In this document: piece after piece, positions 52,488-61,645 of the stretch
How positions within the stretch are numbered: the first letter of the stretch is position 1
Layout: every line of letters starts with the position of its first letter
NCBI RefSeq assembly: GCF_030409795.1
Contig: NZ_JAUFQN010000019.1
Coordinates: forward strand, 1,302,001-1,366,000
Length of the DNA: 64,000 bases
Direction of reading: 5' to 3'
Source: Flavobacterium paronense
GTDB lineage: Bacteria > Bacteroidota > Bacteroidia > Flavobacteriales > Flavobacteriaceae
Program-made: the position numbers and the translations under genes
The notes under the pieces: generated by a model
Database searches by the model: none
What the model was told of the DNA's origin: nothing
What the model saw: the letters and a program-made list of their open reading frames with translations, nothing else

Positions 52488-53543
52488 ATGAATGAAAAAA
52501 CGCTTTTTAAGTCAGCTGTATTATCTTTAATTATAGTATTGGTGGCAGTAGTTAGCTATGAAATCTACTTGCGTGGTCAGGGTATCCCGGCTGATTATGA
52601 TGATAATTCACCACTTTGGGCCAATACAAGGGCAAAAGCCTGTGATGATGCTGATAAAACTATTGTTTTTATTGGTTCTTCCCGTATTAAGTTTGATTTA
52701 GATATTCCTACCTGGAATGCATTAACCAGGGTAATTCCTGTTCAATTGGCTATGGTGGGTAGTTGTCCCCGACCTGCTTTAGAAGATTTGGCCAACGACC
52801 CAACTTTCAAAGGAAAATTAGTTATAGATGTTACGGAAAGATTGTTTTTTACTAATGCACCACCCAATCAGGAAACACCTAATAAAAACATTAAATATTT
52901 CCATGAAAGAACTCCGGCGCAACGTGCCAGTTTTGAAATTAGTAAAGTATTAGAATCGCAATTGTCCTTTTTAGACCAAGGGAATTTATCGCTTAATGCT
53001 CGTTTGGATGCATTAGAATTAGAAAGCCGTCCGGGCGTTTTTATGATGCCCATTTTTCCGATGTATTTTGACAGAACGACTTATGAGCGTCAATCTTATA
53101 TGACGGCTACCTTTGTTGCTGATACACAACAACAAAACAAAGTAAAAGCAATTTGGGCCTTTTTTGGCAAAGGTGCAAAAATGGCTCCACCACCAAAACA
53201 ATCAGAATACGATGCTATTTTCAAATCGGTTGTGTTGAATGTCAATAAGATAAAAGCTCGAGGTGGAACAGTAGCGTTTGTCAGAACACCATCGAGTGGT
53301 CCTTATTATCAAGAGGAGAGTATGGGTTTTCCAAGAGACAAGTTTTGGGATCGATTGTTAAAAGAAACGAATTGTGCAGGTTTTTATTTCAAAGATTATC
53401 CGGCGATAGCCAACTTTGAATGTCCTGAGTTTTCTCATTTAAAAAGACCGGATGCTGTAATCTTTACTAAGCATTTCTTTGAATATTTGAGCCAACAAAA
53501 AGGCTTTACCTATTTACAGTCTAACAAACCACAAACTAACTAA
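52488..53543 (+). CDS. SGNH-hydrolase-like membrane-anchored protein
   Basis: A 351-residue protein with one N-terminal membrane helix (about 8-25). The periplasmic domain has FIGSSRIKFDLDI, a GDSL-like block I with the nucleophile Ser64 or Ser65. The C-terminal block reads CPEFSHLKRPDA, with Ser-x-x-His in place of the usual Asp-x-x-His. It is 12 bp before an MBOAT gene, an arrangement used for O-acylation of surface polymers (AlgX/AlgJ-DltD type). It probably receives the acyl group from the MBOAT and transfers it to a sugar. Confidence 0.75.
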   Translation: MNEKTLFKSAVLSLIIVLVAVVSYEIYLRGQGIPADYDDNSPLWANTRAKACDDADKTIVFIGSSRIKFDLDIPTWNALTRVIPVQLAMVGSCPRPALEDLANDPTFKGKLVIDVTERLFFTNAPPNQETPNKNIKYFHERTPAQRASFEISKVLESQLSFLDQGNLSLNARLDALELESRPGVFMMPIFPMYFDRTTYERQSYMTATFVADTQQQNKVKAIWAFFGKGAKMAPPPKQSEYDAIFKSVVLNVNKIKARGGTVAFVRTPSSGPYYQEESMGFPRDKFWDRLLKETNCAGFYFKDYPAIANFECPEFSHLKRPDAVIFTKHFFEYLSQQKGFTYLQSNKPQTN

Positions 53544-53555
53544 TCTTAAGCAATT

Positions 53556-54983
53556 ATGGTATTTAATTCCTATACATTCGTCGCTTTTTTTATACTGATA
53601 CTTTTTCTGCACAACTTACCCATTCCATGGAAGACCAAAAAAGTAAACCTGCTTTTGGCTAGTTATATTTTTTATGCTGCTTGGAATCCTCCGTTTATTT
53701 TATTGCTGTGGATGTCTACCATTATTGATTTTTATGTTGGTCGAGCTTTATACACCCAAGAAAACCCTCATAAGAAAAAACTTTTATTAGTTATTAGTTT
53801 GATTGGTAATTTGGGCATGCTTTGTTTCTTTAAATATGGCACTTTCTTATTAGATAATTTTGTGGCCTTAAGTCATGTGGTTGGTTTTGATTTTAATCCG
53901 GCGAAGCCTAATATTATTCTTCCTGCCGGGATTTCGTTTTACACATTCACTACTTTATGTTATACTATCGATATGTATAAAAAGGAAAGTAAACCTGTTA
54001 GTTCATTATTAGATTTTTCACTGTTTGTGACGTTCTTTCCACACTTGGTTGCCGGTCCAATTGTCAGACCACCACAGTTAGTACCACAGTTCGAAAGTCC
54101 GAGAGTTGCTTCCCGCAAGCAAATGATGGATGGTTTGCTGTTGCTAACATTAGGTTTGTTTATGAAAGTAGTTTTGGCCGATGGTATGTTATCTTCCACA
54201 GCGGATACTGTTTTTGATAGCCATGATGCCTTACCGATGTTAGATGCCTGGATTGGTGTTTTAGCTTTTTCGGGACAAATATTTCTGGACTTTGCGGGGT
54301 ATTCTACCTGTGCTATTGGTGTGGCACTTTGCCTCGGATTTGTACTGCCTCAGAACTTTAACTACCCATACGCAGCTATCGGATTTACAGACTTTTGGCG
54401 TCGATGGCATATTACGTTATCCACTTGGTTAAGAGACTATCTTTACATTCCATTAGGTGGCAGCAGAAATGGAAAAGCCAAGATGTATTTTGCCTTGATG
54501 ATGACCATGCTTTTAGGTGGTTTATGGCATGGTGCCAATTGGACTTTTGTGGTATGGGGTGGCTTACACGGTTTGTATCTTTGGGTTGAAAAATTCTTTA
54601 AAGACAGGCGAGGAGTGAAGCGGGAAAGCACTGCTTCAGCTAACACAATAACTAACTTTTGTTATGCGATGCTAACATTTATTTTGGTCAATATTACCTG
54701 GGTATTCTTCCGTTCTAAAACCTTTGTAGGATCATGGGCATTGTTGCAATCTATGTTTGGAATAGCAGATGGTAAACCGTTGCTAACTACCTTAGCGATA
54801 TTGAAAGTGGCTATCATCATTCCGTTTATAGTACTATTTCATTGGTTTTTACGAAACACCAAAGTGTTGGATGTGGCCTATAAAATCTCGTGGGTTTGGT
54901 TAAGTCTTGTTTGGTCCGTGATGTTGTTATTGCTAATCTGGGCTCAGGAAAGTGGTAGTTCGTTTATCTATTTTCAGTTTTAA
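53556..54983 (+). CDS. MBOAT-family O-acyltransferase (AlgI-like)
   Basis: A 475-residue polytopic protein of the MBOAT family. Diagnostic blocks are LPAGISFYTFTTLCYTID, FFPHLVAGPIVRPPQLVPQF, FTDFWRRWHITLSTWLRDY, YIPLGGSRNG and GGLWHGANWTFVVWGGLHG, the last holding the catalytic His. Such proteins pass acyl groups across the membrane for O-acetylation of alginate, peptidoglycan, teichoic acid or other glycans. The polymer is unknown. The partner at 52488 likely completes the transfer on the outside. Confidence 0.93.
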   Translation: MVFNSYTFVAFFILILFLHNLPIPWKTKKVNLLLASYIFYAAWNPPFILLLWMSTIIDFYVGRALYTQENPHKKKLLLVISLIGNLGMLCFFKYGTFLLDNFVALSHVVGFDFNPAKPNIILPAGISFYTFTTLCYTIDMYKKESKPVSSLLDFSLFVTFFPHLVAGPIVRPPQLVPQFESPRVASRKQMMDGLLLLTLGLFMKVVLADGMLSSTADTVFDSHDALPMLDAWIGVLAFSGQIFLDFAGYSTCAIGVALCLGFVLPQNFNYPYAAIGFTDFWRRWHITLSTWLRDYLYIPLGGSRNGKAKMYFALMMTMLLGGLWHGANWTFVVWGGLHGLYLWVEKFFKDRRGVKRESTASANTITNFCYAMLTFILVNITWVFFRSKTFVGSWALLQSMFGIADGKPLLTTLAILKVAIIIPFIVLFHWFLRNTKVLDVAYKISWVWLSLVWSVMLLLLIWAQESGSSFIYFQF

Positions 54984-54993
54984 CCAAGCTTAG

Positions 54994-55614
54994 TTACAAT
55001 TTCTTAGTGTACACACCAGGCTTTAATTCGACAAACCCTAATTTTTTCAGGTAGTTGAAATAGTTTGTGTTATTTCCTTCGGCAATGATGCTTGTATAGC
55101 CTGCATCAATAAACTTTTGTTTGAGTTGGAAATACACATATTTGCCATTTTTGAAGTCTTTGTATTCGGGTAACACATAATCCAAATCGACATGAAGTTC
55201 GGTTTGATTATCGCGGTGTGCCAAAAAGAATCCGGCGACAGCCATATTTCTCAATATGAAAAAGCTCACCGTATTCTCATTGGGTTGATAGGAAAATCCG
55301 GGGCAATAGGTTTGAATTCTTTTATTGTGAAATTTTAAAAACCGAATCAAGTATTGACTGCCGGCATTGATTTCCAAGATTTCAAACTCTTCATTTTTAG
55401 AGTAGATAAGGATTAGATAATAAACATCAACAACTACAATAATTCCATTTAGTATACCGACAGGTATGGCACCTATCAGAAATCCGTAAGTTGAAAAGAG
55501 TAAAGCTCCAATCAGGTTAATCCATCTGAACTTGATAATAGAGCTCATCATCATGGAGAGCACTATGATAATGGAGGCTATATAACCAATCCACTGCAAA
55601 AAATCTATTCCCAT
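54994..55614 (-). CDS. YgjV-like membrane protein with C-terminal acetyltransferase-like part
   Basis: I start at the ATG at 55614 (206 residues); a longer frame adds a poor segment. Three membrane helices occupy the first 75 residues (YIASIIIVLSMMMSSIIKF, WINLIGALLFSTYGFLIGA, GILNGIIVVVDVYYLILIY), a YgjV-like inner-membrane unit. The C-terminal 110 residues have GNAT-like features: VSFFILRNMAVAGFFLAHR, LHVDLDYVLPEYKDFKNG and FNYLKKLGFVELKPG. The gene converges with the MBOAT gene with a 10-bp gap. Confidence 0.7.
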   Translation of the reverse strand: MGIDFLQWIGYIASIIIVLSMMMSSIIKFRWINLIGALLFSTYGFLIGAIPVGILNGIIVVVDVYYLILIYSKNEEFEILEINAGSQYLIRFLKFHNKRIQTYCPGFSYQPNENTVSFFILRNMAVAGFFLAHRDNQTELHVDLDYVLPEYKDFKNGKYVYFQLKQKFIDAGYTSIIAEGNNTNYFNYLKKLGFVELKPGVYTKKL

Positions 55615-55755
55615 ACAAGTTTTATTCGAGACGCAAAAGTACTTCAATTTTTGCTAAAGACTATTTTAATGTAAATAATGAATTTTTAAAAAGTCATTAT
55701 AAAAAGCAACCCACACGGTTTTTTAATTTTTATGAAAAAGGGAAGAGAAATTAGA

Positions 55756-57276
55756 TTATTTAAAAATGTTCATTTGTTCATCATAAATAGGACTTTGTAT
55801 GCCTAGAAAATTTAAAACACTATGAAAAACATGGTTCTGAGTCACTGTTTTAATTGTTTTAATTTGTTTAGAACCATCAGAAACCCAAACGATAAAAGGT
55901 ATTTCATATTGTTCTTTGGGAGCTATACTCATAGGCAGTCCGTGCATATATAGCTTGTTTTCTCCTAACGATTCGCCATGGTCTGAAACAAAAATCATAG
56001 AACTATTATAGCCTTTTAATTGTTTTAAATTTTCAATTACCTTGGATAAAACATAATCAGTATAAACAATAGTATTGTCATAAGCATTGATTAGTTCCGT
56101 TTGAGAACAATTTCCTAATTCAACACTATTACAAACAGGTTTAAAAACTTCAAATTGGGGTGGATATTTTTTACTATAGGTAGGTCCATGACTCATGCTT
56201 GAGTGCAATACTATCAATACTTTATTCTTTTTGCTAGCTAGTATTTGTTCATTTAATCCATTCAAAAGAATTTCATCATAATTGCATAGTTCTCCTTTGC
56301 AATTGGACTTTAATTCCTCCTTTTTTTGATAATTCTTTATATGAACCGGAGGTTCTCCCCAATTGGTGGTTCTCCAAATAACTTCTACATTATTTCTGTA
56401 TAAATAATTGGGTAAAATTTCATATAACTCATTGGTGTTTTTATATTCTAAAATAGATTTTACTCCTGCGGTAGTATAAGTCGCGGAAGAGTTTGCTTCA
56501 AAATGAAACACATTAGGGATTTTGGAAAGCAATGGGTTTGTGTTTTTTGGGTAACCATATAAAGAAAAATTTTGGCTTCTGGCTGATTCCCCAATAATCA
56601 ATACCACAACAGATTTCTGGTTATCTTTTATGGTTGCATTGGGCAATAAAATTTCCTTTTGATTTTTTTGATGTTGATGCGTGTAAAAAAGGGAAATGTT
56701 AACAGTGTAAGACCAAGGCATGGCAAGTCCTCCTAATGCTTTTGAATTTTTATCAATCCAAAGCACATTGGTAGCGTTTACAAATACCAATGTTAAAATA
56801 AATAAAAGGGTAAGCGAAATGGTGGTTAAAAATTTCTTCCATGTTACAGGTATTATTTTAACTTTAATGATATAAATACTAGGAATAATTCCAAACAGAA
56901 TGATGTATAGTATTAGTTTTATAGAAAAAAAACTGCTTGCTTCTTCATATTTTGTATTGAATACATTACCTATCATACTTTCATCAATGATGACACTATA
57001 TGTATTGATGAAGTAAACTGCAATTGAATTGATAATAAAGAATAAGACCAATAAAAATTTTCCAACATAACGGGATAGAAAAAAAATCAGGTAAAAAACA
57101 AAAGCATTTAAAACCAACATTAGAACCATTAAACTAACAATAAGAATAATGCCATTTAAACTTTTATAATCAACGTTATTAAAGACAAATTTGAAAAATG
57201 GGTAATGAAAGAATAAAAAATTAAGTAAACTCATTACCAGAACGAAATGAGTTATTTTCAAACTATTTTTTAACAT
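55756..57276 (-). CDS. Phosphoethanolamine transferase (EptA-type)
   Basis: A 506-residue inner-membrane protein with five N-terminal helices (about 8-165) and a periplasmic alkaline-phosphatase-superfamily domain. Visible are VVVLIIGESARSQNFSLYGY, the nucleophile-type Thr in SSATYTTAGVKSIL, VLHSSMSHGPTYSKKYP and FVSDHGESLGENKLYMHGL. EptA-type enzymes add phosphoethanolamine to lipid A and change its charge. The stop-start overlap with the PAP2 gene (14 bp) supports a shared lipid A modification role. The acceptor could also be another glycan. Confidence 0.88.
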   Translation of the reverse strand: MLKNSLKITHFVLVMSLLNFLFFHYPFFKFVFNNVDYKSLNGIILIVSLMVLMLVLNAFVFYLIFFLSRYVGKFLLVLFFIINSIAVYFINTYSVIIDESMIGNVFNTKYEEASSFFSIKLILYIILFGIIPSIYIIKVKIIPVTWKKFLTTISLTLLFILTLVFVNATNVLWIDKNSKALGGLAMPWSYTVNISLFYTHQHQKNQKEILLPNATIKDNQKSVVVLIIGESARSQNFSLYGYPKNTNPLLSKIPNVFHFEANSSATYTTAGVKSILEYKNTNELYEILPNYLYRNNVEVIWRTTNWGEPPVHIKNYQKKEELKSNCKGELCNYDEILLNGLNEQILASKKNKVLIVLHSSMSHGPTYSKKYPPQFEVFKPVCNSVELGNCSQTELINAYDNTIVYTDYVLSKVIENLKQLKGYNSSMIFVSDHGESLGENKLYMHGLPMSIAPKEQYEIPFIVWVSDGSKQIKTIKTVTQNHVFHSVLNFLGIQSPIYDEQMNIFK

Positions 57277-58135
57277 AAACAGTAATAATTTTAAATAGTG
57301 AAATCACTAAACTAGTTAAAGAAAGATAAAATACAATTAAATTTTCATTATTTATTTTATTGAGTAATACAATGCAACAAATAAGAAACAATGCTATAAA
57401 AACAGGATAGTATTTTTTATTATTAATCCAATCCCATATTTTATATTTTCGGCTGATAAAAATACCAATAAGCCCACAGATATATCCTATAATACTGCCT
57501 GTAATAACATCAAGTGGGTGATGTGCTCCAACACCGACTCTCGTAAACACAAGAATTAATCCTGTGATGATGATTAAAAAACTCCATAAAAATTTATAGC
57601 GCAACTTTTTGGGCATAAAGGCAAACAACAAAACGGTAAGTATGGTAAAAACGGTAATAGAATGTCCTGAAGGTAAACTGCTGAATCCAGGTAATGTTTT
57701 TCCGATGATTACAAAACTAGTGTCATCATAGGCTTGAGCAGGTCTTGGCACATGAAACAGGTCTTTTAGTGCGCGTGAAAATATAGCAGAAACAAGTGAA
57801 GCTGATAGTAAAGACTCCCACATTTTTGGAGCATATACTATAAAAATGGTTAAGAATGATAAAAAAATTAAGGCATCTCCAACCTGAGTAAGGTTATATA
57901 TTGTATTTGGAAATTGCGATAATCTTGAATTGATAAAATAGAAGCAATTCTTTTGGATTAGTAAATATTTATCAACAGATAAAGCGTTTTGACTGTAAAG
58001 AAATGCAACTATTGAAGTTAAAAAAAATAGGGGTAAAAAAAATAAGGTTAGTTTTAGTTTTGAATAATTAGCAATAACATTTATGTTCATTATGTTTTTT
58101 TCTTCCAGATTTTCTTCGCTAATTCTATTTAACAT
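57263..58135 (-). CDS. PAP2-family phosphatase, possibly lipid A 1-phosphatase (LpxE-like)
   Basis: A 290-residue membrane protein; the ATG at 58090 is a possible alternative start that gives 275 residues. The three PAP2 motifs are present: KDLFHVPRP, SLPSGHSITVFTIL and RVGVGAHHPLDVITGSIIGY. About six membrane helices surround them. LpxE enzymes remove the lipid A 1-phosphate and often work with EptA, which then adds phosphoethanolamine; the overlapping gene pair here supports that. Undecaprenyl-diphosphate phosphatase activity is an alternative. Confidence 0.85.
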   Translation of the reverse strand: MLNRISEENLEEKNIMNINVIANYSKLKLTLFFLPLFFLTSIVAFLYSQNALSVDKYLLIQKNCFYFINSRLSQFPNTIYNLTQVGDALIFLSFLTIFIVYAPKMWESLLSASLVSAIFSRALKDLFHVPRPAQAYDDTSFVIIGKTLPGFSSLPSGHSITVFTILTVLLFAFMPKKLRYKFLWSFLIIITGLILVFTRVGVGAHHPLDVITGSIIGYICGLIGIFISRKYKIWDWINNKKYYPVFIALFLICCIVLLNKINNENLIVFYLSLTSLVISLFKIITVYVKK

Positions 58136-58506
58136 ATACTGATTTTTTTATTCTAATTGAATTCTTTAACGATTCGACAAGTTAAACATTACATAACAAG
58201 TTCCTGTTTTTATCTTGTAATAACTATGTAAAGGTTTTTATAATCGCGGAGCGAAGTTATAAAAAAGGAACGAACAATTTAGCGAAAACCTACTCTTAAG
58301 ATTTAACATGTGTTGAAGATCTTTTTTTAAAGAAGTTCATTTTAGAATGTTTTTACAAAAATAGAAAACATTATTCTTGAAATGTGACATGCTAAAAAAA
58401 ATAATAGTATTCATTTAACAACACTTTATGAATAACTCCATAGGGTAAAGTCAATTCGAGGTGTTAAATAAGAAACTATAATCATTTAACACTAAAAGTA
58501 ATCAGT
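58136..58506. other. Gene-free AT-rich stretch with a dispersed repeat
   Basis: 371 bp between divergent genes. It carries copy B of the dispersed 40-bp repeat (58249-58288) and no supported open frame. No clear promoter boxes were found for the Rieske gene. Confidence 0.6.
58249..58288. repeat. Dispersed 40-bp repeat, copy B
   Basis: Matches 44394-44433 at 35 of 40 positions. The sequence is intergenic in both places, starting GAGCGAAGTTAT and ending CGAAAA. Confidence 0.75.
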
Positions 58507-58926
58507 ATGACACGTAAAGATTTTTTTACCAGAGTAGGTTTTGGAGCCGCTACCTTATTAATTCCAGCTTGTATTGGAGGCTTAGCATCAAGTTGTGAAT
58601 CTGAAGATTCCCCATCAGCAGCACCTACAAATGTTGATTTTACTTTAGATACTGCTACAGGCTCTCTTGCGGCAAACGGAGGTTTTTTAGTACATTCAGG
58701 TATAGTGGTTGCCCGAACCAATTCGGGTGCGTTTTTAGCTGTTTCTGCCTCTTGTACACATGAGGGAACGAATGTAAATTATAATGCTTCAGGCAATGAA
58801 TTTATATGTCCAAATCACGGAGCTCAATTTAGTAGTACGGGAGTTGTCACTCAGGGACCGGCTTCAACTAATTTACACCAATATAATACTTCATTAGACG
58901 GAACGCTTTTGAGAGTTTTTTCATAA
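58507..58926 (+). CDS. Rieske 2Fe-2S lipoprotein
   Basis: A 139-residue protein with a Tat-like start (MTRKDFFTRVGFGAATLL) and a lipobox around SSC (Cys30). The Rieske domain has both ligand pairs, Cys83-His85 in SASCTHEGTNV and Cys101-His104 in FICPNHGAQFSS. It would transfer electrons at the membrane surface. No cytochrome b or bc-complex partner is nearby, so its redox partner is unknown. It lies 104 bp upstream of a two-component system on the same strand. Confidence 0.87.
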   Translation: MTRKDFFTRVGFGAATLLIPACIGGLASSCESEDSPSAAPTNVDFTLDTATGSLAANGGFLVHSGIVVARTNSGAFLAVSASCTHEGTNVNYNASGNEFICPNHGAQFSSTGVVTQGPASTNLHQYNTSLDGTLLRVFS

Positions 58927-59029
58927 TTCAAAGATTTTAGAAAATAATTAATTTTTGATTAAAATAGAATCATAATTTGCCTAGTACTTTTAATTTAATT
59001 TATCTTTATCAAAAAGAAATTAAAATTGT

Positions 59030-59695
59030 ATGAAGCATTTGTTAATAGTAGAAGATGAAGAAGGAATTGTTCAATTTTTAAAACAAGGATTAGAAGAAGA
59101 AAACTACCAAGTTTCTGCTGCAACTAATGGTTTAGATGGTTTGGCACTTTTTCAAAATGAAAAGTTTGATTTAGTTCTTTTAGATTGGATGCTTCCTAAA
59201 ATGACAGGATTAGAAGTTTGTCAAAAAATTAGAGAAACCGATTCAAAAACTCCAATTATATTTTTAACTGCTAAAGACACTGTTCAAGAAACCGTAGAAG
59301 GTTTAAAGACTGGTGCTAACGATTATATTAAAAAACCTTTTAGCTTCGACGAATTAGTAGAGCGTATTAAAGTACAACTTCGAGACAAGACCGAACAAGA
59401 GTTCCTTACCCTTGGTCCAATTGAAATTAACATTCAAAAACATGCTGTGACTGTTAATAAACGTGATGTTTCATTCACTCATAAAGAATTTGAACTGCTA
59501 TGTTATTTGGTAAGAAACAAAGGAAATGTTTGTTCCAGAACCCAAATTATTCAGGATGTTTGGAACATAAATTTTGAATATGAGACTGGTGTTATTGATG
59601 TTTTTATGAATTCTATAAGAAAAAAATTGAACCTCAAAGTTGAAGAAGATCATATTAAAACCATTCGAGGTGTAGGCTACATTGCTAACGACTAA
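59030..59695 (+). CDS. OmpR-family response regulator
   Basis: A 221-residue response regulator. The receiver domain (1-118) has the acidic pocket VEDEEG, the phosphorylated Asp52 in LVLLDWMLPKMTG, Thr in IFLTAKDT and Lys in DYIKKPF. The C-terminal winged helix (about 125-221) is OmpR/PhoB-type, with FTHKEFELLCYLVRNKGNVC and VDVFMNSIRKKLNLK. Five bases separate it from the sensor kinase gene. Targets are not known. Confidence 0.95.
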   Translation: MKHLLIVEDEEGIVQFLKQGLEEENYQVSAATNGLDGLALFQNEKFDLVLLDWMLPKMTGLEVCQKIRETDSKTPIIFLTAKDTVQETVEGLKTGANDYIKKPFSFDELVERIKVQLRDKTEQEFLTLGPIEINIQKHAVTVNKRDVSFTHKEFELLCYLVRNKGNVCSRTQIIQDVWNINFEYETGVIDVFMNSIRKKLNLKVEEDHIKTIRGVGYIAND

Positions 59696-59700
59696 TTAAA

Positions 59701-61083
59701 ATGCAACAACTTTCCTTTAAAAACAGAATAGCTTCCAACTATATAATTACCACTGCATTGTTAATTTTTGTGGTTTTTTGTGTTATCTATGGCATTGTAA
59801 GATTTAGTGTTTATATCAAAGTAAATAATGATATTAAGTCAGAAGTAGCAAAGCATCTAAAAGAAATTGAAGTCAAAGAAAACTGTGTGCTTCTGATTAG
59901 AGAAAAACAATGGAAAAAAATACAGTTTAACAAAGTAGATATTAGTCCGGCATTCATTCAATTTGTAGATGAATTAGGCGCCATTGTTGATAAATCTCCT
60001 AATTTAAAACAGAAAAAGCTAAATTATTATCCTGAAGCAATTAACAATGTTTTGTTTGACGCTAAGTTAGAAAAAACTTCAGTTAGACAAATACAAGTTC
60101 CTTTATATCAGAACACTAAAATTATAGGTTATATGATTATCGCCATGTCATTGGAAGACTCTGTTATGGTTTTGAATAATCTGTTTTTTATTTTAATTGT
60201 TGCTTATCCATTAATTTTGATTGTCCTTTTTCTAATCGCTAGATTTATTGCGGGTAGAAGCATAAAACCTATAAGTTCAATTATCCAGACTTCTAATATT
60301 ATTACCAAAGACAATTTGAAATCCAGAATTCCGTTGCCAATAAATAAAGATGAATTGCATTTACTTTCAAATACAATAAATAATTTATTAGACCGGGTTG
60401 AAAACGCTATCGAACGCGAAAAACAATTTACTTCTGATGCATCTCACGAGTTAAGAACACCACTGGCTGTTATCAAAGGAACATTAGAAGTTTTGATCAG
60501 AAAACCTAGAAATCAGGAAGAATATAAAGAGAAAATAGATTTCTGCATTAATGAAGTTAACCGATTAAATTTCCTGGTAGATGAATTGCTTTTATTAGCT
60601 CGATTTGAAAATCAAAAGCAATCTTTAAAAATTGAAAAAGTACTATTGAACGCCATTTTTTTAGATATAATATCTAGAAATTCAACAATCATATCCGAAA
60701 AGAAACTTAAATGTGAAGCCTTGTTTTCAAAAGATTTTTATGTAGACACAGATTCCTATTTGTTTTCTATAATCATAAATAATATTTTAACCAATGCTAT
60801 TAAATACTCAAAGAATAATGGTAAAATACATATTGATATTCGGGAAATAAATAATAAAATACTTTGTACTTTTTCTGATAGTGGAATCGGAATTGCCACT
60901 GAAGATTTAGAAAAAATATTTGACCAATTCTATCGCTCTAAATCCAATCAACATCCTGAAATAAAAGGAACAGGTTTAGGTTTGTCTATCGTAAAAAGAT
61001 TGTGTATTTTGCTTCAAATTGATTTAAATATTGAAAGTAAAGAAAATGTTGGAACCAAAGTAGTTTTAAGTTTTTCTAAATAA
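59701..61083 (+). CDS. Sensor histidine kinase
   Basis: A 460-residue kinase with two membrane helices (about 14-33 and 158-180) around a periplasmic sensor of about 120 residues. HAMP (about 182-233) is followed by the H-box SDASHELRTPLAVIKG (His249), N-box NNILTNAIKYS, G1 FSDSGIGIA and G2 GTGLGLSIVK. It likely phosphorylates the regulator just upstream. The sensed signal is unknown; adjacent envelope genes suggest an envelope or redox stress input, which is inference. Confidence 0.95.
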   Translation: MQQLSFKNRIASNYIITTALLIFVVFCVIYGIVRFSVYIKVNNDIKSEVAKHLKEIEVKENCVLLIREKQWKKIQFNKVDISPAFIQFVDELGAIVDKSPNLKQKKLNYYPEAINNVLFDAKLEKTSVRQIQVPLYQNTKIIGYMIIAMSLEDSVMVLNNLFFILIVAYPLILIVLFLIARFIAGRSIKPISSIIQTSNIITKDNLKSRIPLPINKDELHLLSNTINNLLDRVENAIEREKQFTSDASHELRTPLAVIKGTLEVLIRKPRNQEEYKEKIDFCINEVNRLNFLVDELLLLARFENQKQSLKIEKVLLNAIFLDIISRNSTIISEKKLKCEALFSKDFYVDTDSYLFSIIINNILTNAIKYSKNNGKIHIDIREINNKILCTFSDSGIGIATEDLEKIFDQFYRSKSNQHPEIKGTGLGLSIVKRLCILLQIDLNIESKENVGTKVVLSFSK

Positions 61084-61126
61084 TATTTTTATGATACTTA
61101 TCATAAAAAAAAGTTAGAATAAGAAT

Positions 61127-61134
61127 TAGCTTTG
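61127..61134 (+). promoter_or_regulatory. -7-type box before the DUF2231-like gene
   Basis: TAGCTTTG fits TAnnTTTG, 28 bp before the ATG at 61163. No -33 TTG is evident. It suggests separate transcription from the two-component system. Confidence 0.35.
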
Positions 61135-61162
61135 AACTAGTATTAATTTATTCAAGAAAACT

Positions 61163-61645
61163 ATGAACGACGCTCATTTACATTTATTGTTTAACCACAT
61201 ACCAATTATTGGGACAATCTTTGGGTTTGGAATTTTAATTGCTGGAATAGTTTTCAAAAACAATGCAGTAAAAAATGTTTCCTATATCTTATTTGTAGTA
61301 GCTGCATTTTTTGCCGCTATAAGTATGACAACCGGAGAAGGCGCAGAAGAATTAGTTGAAGACATGCCTAGTATCGGTAAAAGTATCATTCATGAGCATG
61401 AAGAATTAGCTGAAAAGTTAGCTATTGTTCTCTATATTTTGGGAACAGTTTCTTTGTTTGGATTGTATGCGAATGTTAAAAATCACAGCAAAGCCAAGTT
61501 GGTTTCTTTTCTGGTTTTAGTCATTGCGGTTATTGGAGTGATTTTGGCAAAAAGTGTCGGAACTTCTGGCGGTGAAATTCGCCACACCGAAATTAGAGCA
61601 AATGCTACACCAACACAAAGTACCGAAACAGAGGATAAAGAGTAG
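61163..61645 (+). CDS. DUF2231-like four-TM membrane protein
   Basis: A 160-residue protein with a short His-containing start (MNDAHLHLLFNHIPIIGTIF) that resembles DUF2231 proteins (HPLLVHFPI-like). It has four membrane helices (about 13-29, 38-56, 87-104 and 110-128) with a loop containing GEGAEELVEDMPSIGKSII and HEHEELAEK. The His residues could bind haem or metal. The polar tail is Thr-rich. Role unknown; membrane redox function is possible given the Rieske gene nearby. Confidence 0.7.
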   Translation: MNDAHLHLLFNHIPIIGTIFGFGILIAGIVFKNNAVKNVSYILFVVAAFFAAISMTTGEGAEELVEDMPSIGKSIIHEHEELAEKLAIVLYILGTVSLFGLYANVKNHSKAKLVSFLVLVIAVIGVILAKSVGTSGGEIRHTEIRANATPTQSTETEDKE

